This document shows positions 18,578-28,098 of a stretch of 64,000 nucleotides of DNA, one piece after another. Source of the stretch: UBA830 sp038146925. Its GTDB lineage: Bacteria; Pseudomonadota; Alphaproteobacteria; MPNO01; UBA830. The translations under genes were made by a program, and so were the position numbers. How positions within the stretch are numbered: the stretch's first letter is position 1; each line of letters opens with the position of its first letter. Location of the stretch: assembly GCA_038146925.1 (NCBI GenBank), contig JAYQSP010000007.1, positions 93,116 through 157,115 on the forward strand, in the 5' to 3' direction. The notes under the pieces were generated by a model, which ran no database searches, was not told the origin of the DNA, and worked only from the letters and a program-made list of their open reading frames with translations.

Positions 18578-21500
18578 GTGACCGCAGTGTGCGGGAATCC
18601 TGCCTGCTTTGGAACGGCGCAATTGACAAAATTCTTTGATAACTGGGCCTCGGTGGCCGGGTCTCTGCCTCTTGCGGCCAATGCGGATCAGGAAACCGTG
18701 CATATGGAACGCTGGATGGAGGCAGCGGATCGAAGTGGCGACGAATCCGTTGTCACGTTCGCGGCCGATGCCGCGAAGGATGAGGCAACGGGCGCGCTGC
18801 TGTCGTCCGTGTTCGGCAATAGCCCGTTTTTGAGTCAGTGCCTGATCTCCGACCAGCCATTCGCCCGGACGCTTCTGCTGCAGGGTCCGGATGAGGCGTT
18901 TGCCGAGGCGATGGCCGCCGCCGCAGACCGGTCGCTGCTCGGATCGGAAAATATCGACCAGGTGAAGCTGCGTTTGCGGATCGCCAAGCGTCGCGCGGCG
19001 CTGACGATCGGGGTCGCCGATATCGCAGGACTTTGGTCGCTTGAACAAGTCACCGGCGCCCTGTCGGATTTTGCGGCCGAAGCGCTCGGCGCCAGTTGCC
19101 GGTTTCTGCTGCGCCAGATGCACGAAAGGGGCGATCTGGCGCTGCCGGACCCGGAAGATCCTGAAAAGGACAGCGGGCTGATCGTTCTCGGGATGGGTAA
19201 ATTGGGCGCGCGGGAACTGAACTATTCCAGTGATATCGATCTGATCCTCCTCTACGACCACGACGCGGTTCCGGATACCGGCAAGGACGGGTTGCAGCAC
19301 CTGTTCACCCGGTTTTCCCGCAACCTCGTCACCCTGATGGACGAACGCACGAAGGACGGTTACGTGTTCCGGACCGACCTGCGCCTGCGACCTGACCCGG
19401 GCGCGACGCCGCCGGCTATTTCCGTGCTGGCCGCCGAAATGTATTATGAAAGCACGGGCCAGAACTGGGAGCGCGCGGCAATGGTCAAGGCTCGCCCGGT
19501 CGCGGGCGACGAACAGGCCGGGCTCGCCTTTCTCGATATCCTGCGGCCCTTCATGTGGCGTCGGTCTCTGGATTTCGCGGCGATACAGGATATCCAGTCG
19601 ATCAAGCGGCAGATCAATGCCCATCGCGGCGGGGCCGAAATCGCCGTCGCGGGACATAACATCAAGCTTGGCCGAGGCGGTATTCGGGAAATCGAATTCT
19701 ACGCGCAGACACAGCAGCTCATATGGGGCGGCCGGGATCCGGATTTGCGGGTCCGGGGAACCCTGCTGGCGATCGAACGGCTGGTCGCGGCCGGTCATGT
19801 GACTGACGACGCATATGCCGACCTGAAGGCCGCCTACGGGTTTCATCGACGCGTCGAACACCGCCTGCAGATGATCGACGACCGGCAGACCCATGAACTT
19901 CCCGAAGACGACGAGGGGCTGGAGGCGTTGGCGGTGTTTCTGGGGTATGACGGCCTTGCGGCGTTTACCGACGAACTTTTGCGGCATCTGAAATGCGTCG
20001 AGCTTCACTACGCGGCGCTATTCGAGGACGAGGCCGATCTCGGCGGGCCGGGAAACCTGGTGTTCACCGGGGCGGACGACGATCCCGACACGCTGAAAAC
20101 GCTGGCGGAGATGGGGTTCTCCGAACCGGCAACGGTGTCGAGCACCGTGCGCACCTGGCATGCGGGCCGGTACCGCGCCGTCCGTAGCGCCCGTGCCCGT
20201 GAATTGCTGACCGAACTTGTACCGACCATTCTGGAGGCGTTCTCGGCCTCTCCCAACCCCGATCTTGCCCTGCGGCGGTTCAACGAGTTCCTCGAAGGGC
20301 TGCCCGCGGGCGTTCAGCTTTTTTCGCTGTTCAGCGCGCATCCCGGTTTGTTCGATCTCGTCGCAGAGATCATGGGCGCTGCGCCCCGGCTTGCCGGGTG
20401 GCTCAGCCGCTATCCGATTCTGCTCGACGGCGTATTGAGCCGGGACTTTTTCGACTTCGTACCGGGACCCGATGAAATGGCCCGGGACCTGGCCGAAGCG
20501 ACCGGGCAGGCGCGCGATTTTCAGGACTTCCTCGATATCCAGCGGCGTTGGGCGAATGACGGTATTTTCCAGATCGGCGCTCACATGCTGCGCGGACGCC
20601 TGGCGCCCGTCGATGCCTCTGCGCCGTTGTCGGACATCGCCGATACGTGCCTGAGATCGCTTTTGCCGGAGATCGAAAAGGAATTCGCCGAGACGCATGG
20701 CAGGGTGCCGGGCGGCGAAATGGCCGTGGTGGCGTTCGGCAAGCTCGGCAGCCGCGAGATGACGCCGGGCTCCGACCTGGACCTGCTGTTTGTGTACGAC
20801 TGTCCCGCCGACACCGACCAGTCGGACGGCAAACGCCCGCTGTCGCCGGGCCAGTATTACAGCCGGTTGTGCCAGCGTTTCATCGGGGCCATCACCGCGC
20901 CCACGGGGGAGGGCCGGTTGTACGAAGTCGATATGCGCCTGCGGCCCGCCGGTAATGCAGGGCCCATCGCGTCGTCGCTGGAGGCGTTCACCAGATATCA
21001 GGAAACCGACGCCTGGACCTGGGAGCATCAGGCGCTGACACGGGCGCGCGTCGTCAGCGCCGAAGGCAGCCTGGGGCAAAAGTTTTCCGACGTGGTAAAG
21101 GCCGTGCTTACGGCAGAACGGGACGCCGACAAGCTGGCGGGCGAGGTTGGTGAGATGAGGGAGCGTATGCGCAAGGAGCATGGCACCGATGACATCTGGT
21201 CCGTCAAACATATCCCCGGCGGGATGGTGGATATCGAATTCGTCGCACAGTACCTGCAACTGCGGCATGCCGCGGAAGCACCCGAAATACTGACGGGTGA
21301 TACGGCCTCGGCGATCGCCGTCGCCGGAGAGAGAGGCTTCATCGCCGCCGACGTTGCCGCCGATCTCGTTGCCGCGACCATCCTGTGGCGCAACGTTCAG
21401 GGAATCCTGCGGCTTACCGTAGAGGGAGGGTTCGCGGAAGACGGAGCAGCCGTGGCATTGAAACGCGTCGTCACGCGGGCCTGTGGGGCGGTTGACTTCG

Positions 21501-21586
21501 ACGCGTTGAAGCAAACAATGGAAGCCACAGCGGCGAAGAGCGCCGCGCATTATAAAACGTTTTTCGGCCCGTCCGAAAACGCATAG
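18578..21586 (+). CDS. glnE: Bifunctional glutamine synthetase adenylyltransferase/adenylyl-removing enzyme
   Basis: Adds or removes AMP on glutamine synthetase in response to PII. Two nucleotidyltransferase domains are visible: GMGKLGARELNYSSDIDL at about 205 (deadenylylating half) and FGKLGSREMTPGSDLDLLF at about 720 (adenylylating half), each followed by a helical regulatory domain. As read it has 1002 residues. The GTG at 18578 has GGAA upstream, but a TTG at 18623 with its own GGAA would leave more room for the divergent promoters, so the start is uncertain by 15 residues. The next gene begins 24 bp downstream. Confidence 0.96.
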   Translation: MTAVCGNPACFGTAQLTKFFDNWASVAGSLPLAANADQETVHMERWMEAADRSGDESVVTFAADAAKDEATGALLSSVFGNSPFLSQCLISDQPFARTLLLQGPDEAFAEAMAAAADRSLLGSENIDQVKLRLRIAKRRAALTIGVADIAGLWSLEQVTGALSDFAAEALGASCRFLLRQMHERGDLALPDPEDPEKDSGLIVLGMGKLGARELNYSSDIDLILLYDHDAVPDTGKDGLQHLFTRFSRNLVTLMDERTKDGYVFRTDLRLRPDPGATPPAISVLAAEMYYESTGQNWERAAMVKARPVAGDEQAGLAFLDILRPFMWRRSLDFAAIQDIQSIKRQINAHRGGAEIAVAGHNIKLGRGGIREIEFYAQTQQLIWGGRDPDLRVRGTLLAIERLVAAGHVTDDAYADLKAAYGFHRRVEHRLQMIDDRQTHELPEDDEGLEALAVFLGYDGLAAFTDELLRHLKCVELHYAALFEDEADLGGPGNLVFTGADDDPDTLKTLAEMGFSEPATVSSTVRTWHAGRYRAVRSARARELLTELVPTILEAFSASPNPDLALRRFNEFLEGLPAGVQLFSLFSAHPGLFDLVAEIMGAAPRLAGWLSRYPILLDGVLSRDFFDFVPGPDEMARDLAEATGQARDFQDFLDIQRRWANDGIFQIGAHMLRGRLAPVDASAPLSDIADTCLRSLLPEIEKEFAETHGRVPGGEMAVVAFGKLGSREMTPGSDLDLLFVYDCPADTDQSDGKRPLSPGQYYSRLCQRFIGAITAPTGEGRLYEVDMRLRPAGNAGPIASSLEAFTRYQETDAWTWEHQALTRARVVSAEGSLGQKFSDVVKAVLTAERDADKLAGEVGEMRERMRKEHGTDDIWSVKHIPGGMVDIEFVAQYLQLRHAAEAPEILTGDTASAIAVAGERGFIAADVAADLVAATILWRNVQGILRLTVEGGFAEDGAAVALKRVVTRACGAVDFDALKQTMEATAAKSAAHYKTFFGPSENA

Positions 21587-21610
21587 CGGACACCGATCAG
21601 GGAGCATTAC

Positions 21611-22294
21611 ATGCCGTCCAGGGACATCACCTACACGACACGCGACAACGAGACTTTCACGGGCTACATGGCGGAGCCCGACGGCGACGGCAAGGCGCCG
21701 GGAATCCTGCTGATCACGGCGATCTTCGGCATCGACGACGAGATGAAGGAGCTGAGCGACGCCTGGGCGGCGGACGGGTTCATCGTGTCTGTGCCGGATA
21801 TTTTCTGGCGTGTCATGCCGGGGCCGACGGCCGACATGGAAAAGGCGTTCGGCCGCTACGAGGCGTTCGATGCCGAGCAGGGATACAAGGATGTCGAGGA
21901 CCTGTTGGGCGACCTGCGGGCGCATCCGCGCTGCAACGGCAGGGTCGGGGTGCTGGGATTCTGCTTCGGCGGGCGTTATGCGCAATACGCCGTATCCCGA
22001 CTCGGCGCCGACGCGGCCGGCGCTTTCCACGGCACGCTGATCGAGAAGGAACTCAACCCGATGCCCCCGTCGGACTGCCCGGTCAGCTATCATTTTGGAG
22101 CAGAAGATCCCGTCGTCCCGATGGACGTGGTCGACCGGATCAAGACGGCTTTTGCGGATCACGCACACGCGCAAATCGTCGCCCATGACGGGGCGGGGCA
22201 TAACTTCTCGATGCCCTACAAGGACGGGTATCACGCCGGTGTGGCGGCGACGTCGCGCCAGGCGGTTCTGGAAACCTTCAACAAAATAAAATGA
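21611..22294 (+). CDS. Dienelactone hydrolase family protein
   Basis: 227-residue alpha/beta hydrolase with the cysteine nucleophile motif GFCFGG and a C-terminal histidine in GAGHNF, as in carboxymethylenebutenolidase. The aspartate is probably in GAEDPVVP. The family hydrolyses dienelactone in chloroaromatic breakdown, but many members have unknown substrates. The start is supported by GGGAG 8 nt upstream. The stop overlaps the bcp start (ATGA), so the two are cotranscribed, probably together with glnE. Confidence 0.9.
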   Translation: MPSRDITYTTRDNETFTGYMAEPDGDGKAPGILLITAIFGIDDEMKELSDAWAADGFIVSVPDIFWRVMPGPTADMEKAFGRYEAFDAEQGYKDVEDLLGDLRAHPRCNGRVGVLGFCFGGRYAQYAVSRLGADAAGAFHGTLIEKELNPMPPSDCPVSYHFGAEDPVVPMDVVDRIKTAFADHAHAQIVAHDGAGHNFSMPYKDGYHAGVAATSRQAVLETFNKIK

Positions 22295-22758
22295 CCATGC
22301 TGAATACAGGAGACAAGGCGCCGGCGTTCACCGGTGTTACGGACGGCGACGGCAAGATTTCCCTGAAGGACCTCAAGGGCAGGAAAGTCGTTCTCTATTT
22401 CTACCCGAAAGACATGACCCCCGGCTGCACGACCGAGGCGCAAGGGTTCCGCGACGCGATCGGGGACTTCGAAAAAACGAATGCCGTCGTCATCGGCGTG
22501 TCGAAGGACAGCGTCAAGCGTCACGACAATTTCAAGGCGAAGCACGATCTGCCCTTTACGCTGATCAGCGACGAGGACGGAAAAATCTGCGAGGCCTACG
22601 GCGTCTGGCAGATGAAAAAGAACTACGGCCGCGAATACATGGGCATCGTCCGGTCTACTTTCCTGATCGACGAGAAAGGCAAGATCGCCGAAATCTGGTC
22701 GAATCTGCGCGTCAAGGGCCACGTCGACAAAGTGCTGGAAGCCGCGCAATCGCTGTGA
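22291..22758 (+). CDS. bcp: Thioredoxin-dependent peroxiredoxin (Bcp/PrxQ type)
   Basis: 155 residues; reduces hydroperoxides in the cytosol. The peroxidatic cysteine is C46 in MTPGCTTEA. The usual resolving cysteine five residues on is a glutamine (Q51). The only other cysteine is C100 (GKICEAYG), so the enzyme is either a 1-Cys type or uses C100 as resolver. It is translationally coupled to the dienelactone hydrolase gene by a 4 bp overlap and followed 10 bp later by the DUF455 gene. Confidence 0.93.
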   Translation: MTMLNTGDKAPAFTGVTDGDGKISLKDLKGRKVVLYFYPKDMTPGCTTEAQGFRDAIGDFEKTNAVVIGVSKDSVKRHDNFKAKHDLPFTLISDEDGKICEAYGVWQMKKNYGREYMGIVRSTFLIDEKGKIAEIWSNLRVKGHVDKVLEAAQSL

Positions 22759-22768
22759 CGGCGCAGCC

Positions 22769-23554
22769 GTGACCCAGACCCTGTCGGACCGTGTCGTCGG
22801 CGTACTCGGCACCGGAGATGCGTCGGCCAAGGCGGCGGCGGCGCGCGCCGTCGCCGCCGACTGGCGGTCCGGGATCATTCCCGAGATCGGACGCGCCCTG
22901 CCGCGCGACCGGCCGAAGCGGCCCATGAAGCCGGATTTGCTGATGCCGCGCGACATGCCGCGGCGTGGCAAGGCCCAGACCGAAGCGGGTCGTATCGCCC
23001 TGCTGCACGCCATTGCTCATATCGAGCTCAATGCCGTCGATCTCGCCGCCGATATTCTGGTGCGGTTCCCCGACGCCGGCGCGCCGCTCGACTTTTATAA
23101 TGACTGGCTCGGCGTGCTGGATGACGAGGCGAAGCATTTCCTGATGCTGTCGGACCGTCTGGCGGCGATGGGGGCGTCCTACGGGGATCTGCCCGCCCAT
23201 GACGGTCTCTGGCAGGCGGCGCAGGACACGGCGGACGATCTGCTGGCGCGCCTTGCCGTGGTGCCGCTGGTGCTGGAGGCGCGCGGGTTGGATGTCACGC
23301 CCCGGATGATCGCCAGCCTGGAGAAGGCGGGCGACGCGGACTCGGTAGCGGTGCTGAACGTCATCTACCGCGAAGAGATCGGACACGTCGCGGTAGGCCG
23401 CAAATGGTTCGAACATTTCTGCGGCGATATGCCGGAGCAAACGTGGCGTCGCCTGGTGAAGCAGTATTTCCGCGGGGCGGTAAAGCCGCCGTTCAACGAC
23501 GATGCACGCGCCGAGGCCGGATTCGGCGCGGGGTACTACGGAAACGTTTCCTAA
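22769..23554 (+). CDS. DUF455 family ferritin-like protein
   Basis: 261 residues from a GTG start. Helical protein with the ferritin-like metal-ligand pattern: HAIAHIELNAVDLAAD and DDEAKHFLML in one pair, EARGLD and EEIGHVAVG in the other. Proteins of this family are widespread in alphaproteobacteria and are predicted di-iron carriers or oxidases; no activity is firmly assigned. The stop codon (23552-23554) interlocks with the stop of the convergent hydrolase gene. Confidence 0.85.
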   Translation: MTQTLSDRVVGVLGTGDASAKAAAARAVAADWRSGIIPEIGRALPRDRPKRPMKPDLLMPRDMPRRGKAQTEAGRIALLHAIAHIELNAVDLAADILVRFPDAGAPLDFYNDWLGVLDDEAKHFLMLSDRLAAMGASYGDLPAHDGLWQAAQDTADDLLARLAVVPLVLEARGLDVTPRMIASLEKAGDADSVAVLNVIYREEIGHVAVGRKWFEHFCGDMPEQTWRRLVKQYFRGAVKPPFNDDARAEAGFGAGYYGNVS

Positions 23555-24261
23555 GCCAGTTCCAGCAAAATCTCCGCCAGAAGCTCCGGCGTGTCGATCA
23601 TCACGTCGTGGCCGGATGCGACCGTGCGTACATCCCAGTCTGGTCTTTCGCTCAACGGCGTGGCGAACCGGTCGAAGCTGCTGTTGGGGTGATGTTCGGC
23701 CAGCAGATAGATCTTTTTCGGCACCGATGTCCAGGCGCCGGTCAGATGCGCCGGCTGCGAGAAGGTCTTGATCGGCTGCGGCACGCAGCGGCGCGTGACC
23801 CACTCGGCGTCCTCCGCATCCATCACGCCGAAATAGTCCGGCGGCATCGGGTCGATTTTCCAGCCGTCGCCTGTGGTGGCGACCTGTTCGCGAATGTGTT
23901 GCGCCCGTTCCGGCGGCCAGCCGTCCATGAGCGATTGCCCGTCCCGCGACACGAAGGCATCGAGCCAGATTGCCGCCCGGAATTTCGCGACCTGGCGGTC
24001 CAGCACCGGCGTGATGACCTGCCCGCCGTAGGAATGTCCGCACAGGATCACGTTGTCCAGTTCCTCGGCCTCGACCACGCCGAGCACGTCGTTGATATGG
24101 CATTCCAGATCGACTTCCGGGGTCGCCAGATGGGCGCGTTCGCCAAGGCCGGTCAGCGTCGGCGTGTGGACCGTGTGCCCCGCATCGCGCAGCAGTCTCG
24201 ATACGCGCGCCCAACACCAGCCGCCGTGCCACGCGCCATGTACCAGCAGATATGTCGCCAT
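23551..24261 (-). CDS. Alpha/beta hydrolase (EstC/salicylate-esterase-like)
   Basis: 236 residues from the ATG at 24261, preceded by GGAAAG. It starts ATYLLVHGAWHGGWCW, the oxyanion segment typical of plant-type methyl-ester and hydroxynitrile lyase relatives, followed by the serine nucleophile in GHSYGG and a C-terminal histidine in SGHDVM. A cytosolic carboxylesterase is likely; the substrate is unknown. The gene converges on DUF455 with the two stop codons sharing the bases CTAA, leaving no room for a terminator. Confidence 0.88.
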   Translation of the reverse strand: MATYLLVHGAWHGGWCWARVSRLLRDAGHTVHTPTLTGLGERAHLATPEVDLECHINDVLGVVEAEELDNVILCGHSYGGQVITPVLDRQVAKFRAAIWLDAFVSRDGQSLMDGWPPERAQHIREQVATTGDGWKIDPMPPDYFGVMDAEDAEWVTRRCVPQPIKTFSQPAHLTGAWTSVPKKIYLLAEHHPNSSFDRFATPLSERPDWDVRTVASGHDVMIDTPELLAEILLELA

Positions 24262-24430
24262 GTCCGCTTTCCTTCTCTGTTGAGAGATAATCATGCGGCA
24301 GATCGCCCCCCCTCGGCAAATCGGCTCCGTGACAACCGTTCGCTTGCTAACGATAAAGATTGACGGACTTCCGGCCGGTTCGTAGCGTATTGGCAATAAA
24401 CGGGAGAACACCCTGAGGTAGGGAACGACA

Positions 24431-25582
24431 ATGCCTTATATCGATGCCGATTCGCATGTCTACGAAGTCGAGGAAACCTGGGACTATCTGCCGAAGAAAT
24501 ACCGACACCGGAGACCGGTAGCTGTCACCATACTGCCCAAGGATGCGCCCTATATGGGGGTCGATAATTCGTTCTGGCTGGTCGACGGCAAGGCCATGCA
24601 ATGGACGTGGGGGCCGGGCACCATCCAGATCGGTTGTCCGATGACGTCGGTCCATGCCGGGATGAAGGATTTTTCCGTCGGCAACCAGTCGCTGATGGAT
24701 GTGCCCGCCCGACTGGCTGATATGGACAGGGCAGGTGTGGATGTTCAGGTCATCTATGCGAAACTGCTGTTCGCGCCGATGACCGACGATGACGATTTTC
24801 AGGCGGCGCTGGAAATCAGTTACAACAAATGGATCGCCGAGCGCTGTTCGGAAGCCCCGGATCGTTTGAAGTGGGCGGCGTCGCTGCCGCTGCGCAGCCC
24901 CAAGGCGGCGGAAAAGGAAATTTTCCGTGTCAAGGATGCCGGCGCTGTCAGCCTGATGTGCTACGGCTCCGTCGGCGATACCATGCTGCACGACAAGAAG
25001 TACGACCGTGTCTGGGCGGCGGCGGCGGAATGCAATCTGCCCATTGCCGTCCATGTCGGCTGGCCCGGCCCGATGCGTCAGATGTGCGACGAGCACTCGT
25101 CGTCGCTGAACGTATCGTTCACCCTGCCGCTGCTCGCCGGGTTCTATTCGTTCGTGGGCGGGGGCATTCTGGATAAAAACCCGAAACTGCGCGCCGTTTT
25201 CCTCGAAGGCGGGGCGGGGTGGATTCCCTGGTATCTCGAACGCATGGATCATTACTATCCGGTCGCCGAATTCTTCCGGGAATCCTTCGGGTTCGAGCCT
25301 ATCACGTCGAAAAACCCTGAAAGCTACAAGGACCGGGTCTACACCACCTGCGAGGCGGGCGAACGCCTGCTGCCGCAGGTGATCGACTATCTGGGCGAGG
25401 ACAACATCATGGTGTCGGAAGACATGCCGCATCTCGAGGCGCGGGAAGGCTCCGGCGACGATCTAGGCGCCCGTCGCGACATCACCAAGCGCCAGCGGGA
25501 GAAAATCCTGTTTCACAACCCGTCGAAATTCTACGGTATCAAGGTGAAGGCCAAGAAGAAGCCCGGGCGCCGGGCGGCCTGA
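24431..25582 (+). CDS. Metal-dependent amidohydrolase (amidohydrolase 2 / ACMSD-like)
   Basis: 383 residues. TIM-barrel hydrolase with N-terminal metal residues in YIDADSHVYE, a His in AVHVGWPG, and a C-terminal aspartate in VSEDMPH. The family includes decarboxylases and hydrolases of aromatic ring-cleavage products (ACMSD, gamma-resorcylate decarboxylase). The next gene, an SDR, starts one base after the stop codon, so they are one transcript. The tail is basic (KVKAKKKPGRRAA). A role in aromatic or heterocyclic catabolism is likely but the substrate is not readable. Confidence 0.88.
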   Translation: MPYIDADSHVYEVEETWDYLPKKYRHRRPVAVTILPKDAPYMGVDNSFWLVDGKAMQWTWGPGTIQIGCPMTSVHAGMKDFSVGNQSLMDVPARLADMDRAGVDVQVIYAKLLFAPMTDDDDFQAALEISYNKWIAERCSEAPDRLKWAASLPLRSPKAAEKEIFRVKDAGAVSLMCYGSVGDTMLHDKKYDRVWAAAAECNLPIAVHVGWPGPMRQMCDEHSSSLNVSFTLPLLAGFYSFVGGGILDKNPKLRAVFLEGGAGWIPWYLERMDHYYPVAEFFRESFGFEPITSKNPESYKDRVYTTCEAGERLLPQVIDYLGEDNIMVSEDMPHLEAREGSGDDLGARRDITKRQREKILFHNPSKFYGIKVKAKKKPGRRAA

Positions 25583-25583
25583 T

Positions 25584-26360
25584 ATGACAGAGTCTCCCGG
25601 CAATCATCCGACAAGCGGCGTGGCCTTCATTACCGGCGCGGGCGGCGGTATCGGCGGCGCCACGGCCGAACGGCTTGCCGAGAACGGCGTGCATGTCGCT
25701 GTGGCGGATCTGGATGCTGGACTAGCGGAAGCGGTTGCGGACCGGATCGTGTCAGCCGGCGGTACGGCGCAAGCGCTGACCCTCGATGTCACCGATTCCG
25801 GGCAGGTCGCGGCGTCCGTTACGGCGGCCGAGGCCGCGCTCGGGCCGATCGATTACCTGGTCAACACGGCGGGCATCTTCCAGTGGGCGAACGCGGAGGA
25901 TATTTCGGACGCTGATTTCGAGAGCATGTTCCGGGTGCATGTCTTCGGCATGCATGCAGTCACCCGGGCGGTTCTGACCGGCATGCAGGCCCGCAAGGCC
26001 GGTGCGATCGTCAATGTCACGTCGATACACGCCATTCGCGGCCAGTCGCTAACCGCCCATTACTCGGCGGCCAAAGGCGCGATTCTCGCCTACACGAAAT
26101 CCCTGGCGCGGGAAAAATCGCCGCTCGGCATCCGCGTCAACGCAGTGGCGCCGGGTCCCATCGACACGCCCCTGTGGCGCGGCGAACTCGCCGAGGACGA
26201 GATCGCCGAAAAGATGGCCCAGCGATCCACCGTCATTCCCATGGACCGGCTAGGCACCGCCGACGAGGTCGCGGCCGGCATAGTCTTCCTGCTGTCGCCG
26301 GGGGCGAGCTATCTCACCGGCCACATCATGACCATCGACGGCGGCGAGGTGATGAACTAG
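25584..26360 (+). CDS. Short-chain dehydrogenase/reductase
   Basis: 258-residue classical SDR with the nucleotide-binding TGAGGGIGG near residue 18, NTAG at about 90, and active site Ser plus YSAAK at about 155. The ending GHIMTIDGGEVMN is typical. It probably oxidises or reduces a hydroxyl/keto group with NAD(P). It is tightly coupled to the amidohydrolase gene (1 bp gap), so it may act on the next intermediate in the same route. Confidence 0.92.
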   Translation: MTESPGNHPTSGVAFITGAGGGIGGATAERLAENGVHVAVADLDAGLAEAVADRIVSAGGTAQALTLDVTDSGQVAASVTAAEAALGPIDYLVNTAGIFQWANAEDISDADFESMFRVHVFGMHAVTRAVLTGMQARKAGAIVNVTSIHAIRGQSLTAHYSAAKGAILAYTKSLAREKSPLGIRVNAVAPGPIDTPLWRGELAEDEIAEKMAQRSTVIPMDRLGTADEVAAGIVFLLSPGASYLTGHIMTIDGGEVMN

Positions 26361-26420
26361 GGAACCGGAGCCGGTTTCTCGGAAAGTGACGAGTCGTCTC
26401 CGCCATGATACCTCCAGGTC

Positions 26421-27197
26421 ATGCTTGAACTCGCCTGCAACGAATACGGTGCAGACGGCCCGCCGCTGATCGTGATGCACGGGCTGTTCGGTTCCGCCCG
26501 CAACTGGGCCGGGATCGCCCGGACGCTTGCCGAAACCCATCGCGTCTACGCGCTCGATCTCCGCAATCACGGCGCCTCGCCGCGCGCGTCGTCGATGACC
26601 TACGGGGAAATGGCGGAGGACGTGGCCGGGTTCATTGACGGCGCGGGACTGAAAGATCCTGTCGTCCTCGGGCATTCCATGGGCGGCAAGGTCGCGATGC
26701 GTCTCGCGCTCGATCAGCCCGGCCTGCTGAAAGGGCTCATCGTCGTCGATATCGCGCCGGTGACCTATGGCCACGACATGCTGGACTACATCGCGGCCAT
26801 GCAGATGCTCGATCTGTCGGGCGATCACCGGAGGGCGGAACTGGAGGAGGAACTGCGTGAAGAGGTCGACGATCCCGGGATCACCGCGTTTCTGATGACC
26901 AATCTGGAACGCGCCAACGGCGGATTCCAGTGGCGCATCAACCTGCAGGCGATCGCTGCCGGGATGAGCGGTATCTCCGCCTTTCCGGTGCCCGACGGCG
27001 CGACGTATGAGGGACCGACGGCCTTCATCGCCGGAGAGCATTCCGCCTACATCCGGGACGACCACCGCGCCCGTATCCTGGAACTGTTTCCCAAGGCGCG
27101 GACGGTGACAATCAAGGACGCGTCGCACTGGGTGCATGCGGACCAGCCCGGGGCGTTCCTGAAAACGGTGAGCGCGTTTCTGGGGGCGGTGGGTTAG
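26421..27197 (+). CDS. Alpha/beta hydrolase (YbfF-like esterase)
   Basis: 258 residues. HGLFGSARNW, DLRNHGASP, GHSMGGKVAM and a late histidine in DASHWVH match the YbfF family of short acyl-ester and thioester hydrolases. It follows the SDR gene by 60 bp on the same strand and may be the last gene of that unit. Immediately downstream base composition drops sharply, marking the border of the AT-rich patch. Confidence 0.9.
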   Translation: MLELACNEYGADGPPLIVMHGLFGSARNWAGIARTLAETHRVYALDLRNHGASPRASSMTYGEMAEDVAGFIDGAGLKDPVVLGHSMGGKVAMRLALDQPGLLKGLIVVDIAPVTYGHDMLDYIAAMQMLDLSGDHRRAELEEELREEVDDPGITAFLMTNLERANGGFQWRINLQAIAAGMSGISAFPVPDGATYEGPTAFIAGEHSAYIRDDHRARILELFPKARTVTIKDASHWVHADQPGAFLKTVSAFLGAVG

Positions 27198-27235
27198 TCT
27201 TTAATAATCGGAGCCAAATTTGGCGGCCGAGGGGC

Positions 27236-27891
27236 TTATTCTGAGGTGTCTAGCTTGCTCAGAAATGCACGACTGATCTTTATCGTATTGGCAAAGTCGG
27301 TAGGTAGAGTTGGAAAGATCAGCATCGGTTGTTGATGTGGATGATGTGTAAATACCGGTACGAATTTGCCGACCTGATCTATAGCGTCCATCAACTCTTT
27401 CGCTTGGTCAAATTCCTGATTCGCCGCCGCGTTCCAATAGTCATTGAAAAGTTCTTGGTACCTCTTGCCTTCTTCTGGGTTTAAGAGCGACGGAGGTATA
27501 GTTAACGGAATCCGATGTGCTGCGGGTTCCTTCTTTCGCCTAAATCACTTCCCCAGTTTTCGAAAACACCGATTTCACCATACAAATCTATAAGTTGTTC
27601 GCACTCTTTCAGTTCTTTGGAAAATACATGTACTGACTGCGGTCTGATGTCATCTTGATCGATTATTCCAAAATCGTTGAGGGCCGCCCAAGCTAAATTG
27701 TCCAATACGCCTCTAATATTGATATAGAGGGAGTTTAATTCCTTCATGAGCAGTTTTGATTCGTCGAGCACCAAAGGCTCCTGTCGATCAAGAGGAATTA
27801 ACCGGACGATCTCGTTAAAAGAACTCAAAATCATGAACAAGCGTCTGGATACACCGAACCGAATATAGGTTGCGCCATAATCCGTGCGCAT
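27236..27891 (-). pseudogene. Frameshifted gene of unknown function in AT-rich patch
   Basis: Reading from the ATG at 27891 gives 129 residues ending HIGFR. A different frame, beginning at the same spot (about 27524-27545, an A/G run), continues with clearly protein-like sequence (KEPAAHRIPLTIPPSLLNPE, then YQELFNDYWNAAANQEFDQA) to a stop at 27236-27238. A single indel therefore breaks a protein of about 218 residues. The first part is helical with RGVLDNLAWAALNDFG; I do not recognise the family. The region is far more AT-rich than its neighbours, which suggests recent acquisition. It lies 12 bp after the small gene at 27904. Confidence 0.65.
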
Positions 27892-27903
27892 GTTTTCTGA
27901 CGT

Positions 27904-28068
27904 TCAGACTGCTTGTAAGGCAGTATCTTGGATCGCCTGCCGGACACAAATTATGTGCAGTTCTAATGCCTGATTTTCGAAATATTCTTTCGTCTCATCG
28001 TTGATTGCTCCTTCTTCAAATAGATAGGGGTACAAACGTCGGTGAGTCTCCAGGTCAAGATCGTCCAT
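27904..28068 (-). CDS. Small hypothetical protein (54 aa)
   Basis: A 54-residue reading from ATG at 28068 to TGA at 27904-27906, beginning MDDLDLETHRRLYPYLFEE and continuing with amphipathic helical sequence (ETKEYFENQALELHIICVRQ). GGAA lies upstream of the ATG. It is read in the same direction as, and only 12 bp before, the frameshifted gene at 27236-27891, so they form a two-gene unit. Codon use is AT-rich like that gene and unlike the flanking genes. No family recognised. Confidence 0.5.
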   Translation of the reverse strand: MDDLDLETHRRLYPYLFEEGAINDETKEYFENQALELHIICVRQAIQDTALQAV

Positions 28069-28098
28069 CTTTGTAATTCCCGTCTTCCAGGATATTGA

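Noticed and set aside
20018..22234. 738-residue open frame on the minus strand opposite glnE
   Set aside because: It lies over the two well-conserved nucleotidyltransferase domains of glnE and the start of the dienelactone hydrolase gene, has no recognisable family, and is explained by GC-rich codon bias leaving the antisense frame open.
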